A program made the translations under genes and the position numbers. A DNA stretch of 64,000 nucleotides from assembly GCA_944326545.1 (NCBI GenBank), contig CALVEH010000001.1, positions 197,422 to 261,421 of the forward strand, written 5' to 3'. The notes under the pieces are model-generated. The model was given only the letters and a program-made list of their open reading frames with translations, was not told the origin of the DNA and made no database searches. This DNA comes from Candidatus Gastranaerophilales bacterium (lineage in GTDB: Bacteria; Cyanobacteriota; Vampirovibrionia; Gastranaerophilales; Gastranaerophilaceae). Positions 61,780 through 64,000 of this stretch are shown piece by piece (the stretch's first letter is position 1; every line of letters starts with the position of its first letter).

Positions 61780-62583
61780 TTGAATTTTTCGGCAATTGTA
61801 GCAATATTTGCGGCAGTGTTTATGATATTGATGTCGCATCGCGCTGATGGGGCTTCTATGGTGTCTTTACTTCAGCCGTCTGCCGTAATGATTGTTCTTG
61901 GCGGGACTTTTTGTGCTGCTCTTGTTAATTTTAGCCCCTCTACATTAAAAAATGCATTAAAAGCTTCTTTGGATGTTTTTGTCGAGAAAGAACAATCTCA
62001 TATGAAAGTTATTGATGAGATTATTTATCTTGCTCATCAATCAAGGGTAAAAGGACTTTTTAGTCTTAACGAGTATATAGACAACATTAGAGATCCTTTC
62101 TTAAAAAGAGGTATTCAGCTTTCTGTGGATTTTAACAACAATCCGCAAATGATTTATGATATTTTGAAGGCGGAAATTTCGTACAACGAAGAAGAGGAAT
62201 TAATTAATTCAAGAGTCTTTGAGGCCTTGGGAGGTTATGCTCCGACTTTTGGTATTGTTGGTGCTGTGTTTGGCTTGATTCAAATTATGGGATATATTCA
62301 GCAGCCCGATATATTGGCACAAGGTATTGCTGTTGCATTTGTGTCAACGTTATATGGGGTTGGTTTTGCCAATCTTTTGTTCTTACCGATAGCAGGTAAG
62401 CTCAAAATGAACACAAGAGAAAAAATTCTTTTTAAAGAGGTTGTTTTGCAAGGGATTGTTTCTATACAGATGGAAGAATCTCCTATGGTTATTGAAGAAA
62501 AGCTTTTGGCATATTTAAAATATCACAACGATTATCACAAGGTAGATAAGAAAAGTCATATGGGAGCTTATGAAGTAAGATAA
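61780..62583 (+). CDS. motA: Flagellar motor stator protein MotA
   Basis: Proton-channel (stator) subunit with four membrane helices, 267 residues. Start and helices 1-2 in the first 60 residues (VAIFAAVFMILMSH; PSAVMIVLGGTFCAALV); the large cytoplasmic loop carries the charged residues that touch the rotor; helices 3-4 contain YAPTFGIVGAVFGLIQIM, whose Pro is part of the channel. TTG start with GGGAGAGG about seven to ten bases ahead. Overlaps motB by one base (TAATG). Confidence 0.9.
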   Translation: MNFSAIVAIFAAVFMILMSHRADGASMVSLLQPSAVMIVLGGTFCAALVNFSPSTLKNALKASLDVFVEKEQSHMKVIDEIIYLAHQSRVKGLFSLNEYIDNIRDPFLKRGIQLSVDFNNNPQMIYDILKAEISYNEEEELINSRVFEALGGYAPTFGIVGAVFGLIQIMGYIQQPDILAQGIAVAFVSTLYGVGFANLLFLPIAGKLKMNTREKILFKEVVLQGIVSIQMEESPMVIEEKLLAYLKYHNDYHKVDKKSHMGAYEVR

Positions 62584-63320
62584 TGAAAAATGAGTATTAT
62601 ACAAATTCTAATGACTATATAAACCGTTGGGTTATTTCTTATGCGGATTTTGTAACAATGCTTCTTGCATTGTTTATGGTTATGTTTGCGACAAATTCTA
62701 TGGGCGAGATGAAAGTTAAAGATGTTAACAAGTCTATACAAAAAGTTTTTGCTTCTAAAACAATAGACAAAAACGAAGAAGCAGAAGTTGTCGCTCAAAA
62801 GGAACAAAAAAGCACAGACGGAATTCTGGAAAATAGTGGCAAAACCATACTGGATGGCGGTGATGGAATACTTGACACTAAGCAGCTTATCGAAGAAATT
62901 GAAAAGGAAATTCAGCTAAATACTTCAGTAAAAGTAATAAAATCAGACCGTGGGGTGGTAATAAGACTTAATGATACTATGCTTTTTGACCCCGGTTCTG
63001 CTATAATAAAACCACAGGCAAAGGTCACACTTGATAAAATCGCAGGTACTTTAGAAAAGTGTAAGAATCCTATACTTATTGAAGGTCATACGGATTCGAT
63101 GCCTATACAAAATGAAAGATTTCCTTCTAATTGGGAACTATCAACGGCAAGAGCTACAAATATAATCAAGTATCTTACTCAGTCACATGGTTTTCCACCG
63201 GGCAGGTTGTCGGCAGTAGGGTATGGTGAGTATATGCCGATAGAAAAAAATACTACACCTCAAGGACGCGCAAAAAACCGTAGAGTGGATATAATAGTAT
63301 TAAGTTCTGATAAAAAATAA
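62583..63320 (+). CDS. motB: Flagellar motor stator protein MotB
   Basis: Stator subunit that anchors the motor to peptidoglycan, 245 residues. One N-terminal helix RWVISYADFVTMLLALFMVM with the proton-carrying Asp at about 22, a plug/linker, and a C-terminal OmpA-like domain (about 130-240) with LIEGHTDSMP and NWELSTARATNIIKYL. Translational overlap with motA (TAATG). Followed by fliL after 22 bases. Confidence 0.95.
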   Translation: MKNEYYTNSNDYINRWVISYADFVTMLLALFMVMFATNSMGEMKVKDVNKSIQKVFASKTIDKNEEAEVVAQKEQKSTDGILENSGKTILDGGDGILDTKQLIEEIEKEIQLNTSVKVIKSDRGVVIRLNDTMLFDPGSAIIKPQAKVTLDKIAGTLEKCKNPILIEGHTDSMPIQNERFPSNWELSTARATNIIKYLTQSHGFPPGRLSAVGYGEYMPIEKNTTPQGRAKNRRVDIIVLSSDKK

Positions 63321-63342
63321 GTTTATAAGTTGGAGATATAAA

Positions 63343-63954
63343 ATGTCAAAACCTACACAGGAAAAAACACCTGAAAAAGATAAAGCAGTTAGTGAAAACG
63401 GCGGTTCAAATTCTATATTAATAAACATAATTACAACCACAATAGTTTGTATTATTTTTATCGGTGTAAATTATTTTTTGCAATCTAACCTTTTAACGAG
63501 TCAGCTTAAAAATGTTTCTGCTCAAGAAACAACAGAAGAAGACGCTGAACAGTTAGATAAACCTGAAAGGGGTTTGGTTTTAGACTTAGGTGATTTTACT
63601 ATGAACCTTAGTGATGTAGAACCAAGAAGATATTTGAAGGCTAATGTTGCTGTAGAAATAACAAATCCTGAGCCTGATCCGGCTGCTGAGGAAGTCAAAC
63701 CTTCTGGCGGTCATGGTGGACACGGCGCTCCTGCTCCAAATCCTAAAAATGCTTTAATTGCAGAGATGGAACAGTATAAACCTGCTATTAGAGATGCTGT
63801 TATTACCGTTTTAACAAGTAAAACTTCTGATGAGCTAGCAACAACGGCAGGTAAAGAATTGGCTAAGCAACAAATAGCAGAGTCTGTTAACGGCATATTT
63901 GACGGCGAAAGAGAAGTTATAAGAGTAAGCTTTGGGCAGTTTATTATGCAATAG
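63343..63954 (+). CDS. fliL: Flagellar basal-body-associated protein FliL
   Basis: Membrane protein of 203 residues around the stator-rotor interface. One helix at about 25-47 (SILINIITTTIVCIIFIGVN), then the periplasmic FliL domain with LDLGDFTMNLSDVEPRRYLK, PAIRDAVITVLTSKTSDELA and VIRVSFGQFIMQ at the C-terminus. A His/Gly-rich loop (GGHGGHGAPAPNPK) is inserted near 125. Gene order motA-motB-fliL fits a motor operon. Confidence 0.88.
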   Translation: MSKPTQEKTPEKDKAVSENGGSNSILINIITTTIVCIIFIGVNYFLQSNLLTSQLKNVSAQETTEEDAEQLDKPERGLVLDLGDFTMNLSDVEPRRYLKANVAVEITNPEPDPAAEEVKPSGGHGGHGAPAPNPKNALIAEMEQYKPAIRDAVITVLTSKTSDELATTAGKELAKQQIAESVNGIFDGEREVIRVSFGQFIMQ

Positions 63955-63970
63955 TTTGTGGGAGAGTTAA

Positions 63971-64000
63971 ATGTCAGATTTTCAACAAAGCAATGATAAT
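63971..64000 (+). CDS. fliM: start of a flagellar gene, probably fliM (partial)
   Basis: Only ten codons (MSDFQQSNDN) lie in the window, after GGGAGAG as ribosome site. The order motA-motB-fliL followed by fliM is common, but the sequence seen cannot confirm the product. Confidence 0.4.
   Translation, partial: MSDFQQSNDN

Overview
The window is AT-rich, gene-dense bacterial chromosome that looks most like a non-photosynthetic relative of cyanobacteria (Candidatus Gastranaerophilales / Melainabacteria, Vampirovibrionia). This placement is inference. It rests on a Tic20-like membrane protein, a coaD gene followed by a coiled-coil protein, an LPS export ATPase and permease (so an outer membrane), an adenosylcobalamin-dependent ribonucleotide reductase, a flagellum, and many lineage-looking hypothetical proteins with no recognisable domain. 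I saw no tRNA, rRNA, transposase or CRISPR array.

Layout. 0-13.7 kb: a GT39 membrane glycosyltransferase, a duplicated zinc-knuckle protein, EF-G, small membrane proteins, glutaredoxin, RlmD-like rRNA methylase with a GT2 glycosyltransferase, coaD with its coiled-coil partner, recF, a DUF3137 protein. 13.7-22.8 kb: a phosphodiester-glycosidase-like exported protein, LptF/G and LptB, two tandem paralogous membrane proteins, ndk-tgt, class II nrdJ, a hypothetical protein. 22.8-30.9 kb: a candidate non-coding RNA, holA-holB, rpsP with a structured leader, a LysM protein, a regulator built of four GntR-type winged helices next to a cytosolic HEAGH protein, a 52-residue highly expressed-looking small protein, a TPR protein. 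30.9-47.2 kb: Tic20-like protein, metY, apt, a DUF1796 protein, exported proteins, a GAF-GGDEF diguanylate cyclase, a nitroreductase-like protein, a von Willebrand A protein, a Na+/Ca2+ exchanger, an nrnA-yihY-HAD run, wecB, typA. 47.2-52.0 kb: one 1594-residue multidomain protein. 52.3-64 kb: prs, the fliJ-fliK-flgD-flgE operon, glmU, cobO, a 1.25-kb non-coding repeat region, then motA-motB-fliL and the first codons of the next gene.

How it fits together. CobO makes adenosylcobalamin and NrdJ uses it. prs, apt, ndk and nrdJ all belong to nucleotide supply. holA, holB and recF are replication and repair. wecB, glmU, the two glycosyltransferases and Lpt genes build and export envelope glycans. 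The two flagellar clusters cover the rod/hook switch (FliJ, FliK, FlgD, FlgE) and the motor (MotA, MotB, FliL), and the GGEEF cyclase is a plausible controller of motility.

The most interesting material is non-coding. Two intergenic elements 38 kb apart (about 23074-23310 minus and 61066-61242 plus) share a promoter-like block, a purine-rich 5' segment, a G-poor A/C-rich middle and two 3' hairpins that keep their pairing while their sequence differs. The second lies inside an array of five near-identical 53-54 bp repeats ending in GTCAC/GTGAC. Several genes (recF, holA, nrnA, the cyclase, the GT39 gene) have a TATAAT-like box 6-7 bases before the start codon, suggesting leaderless messages.
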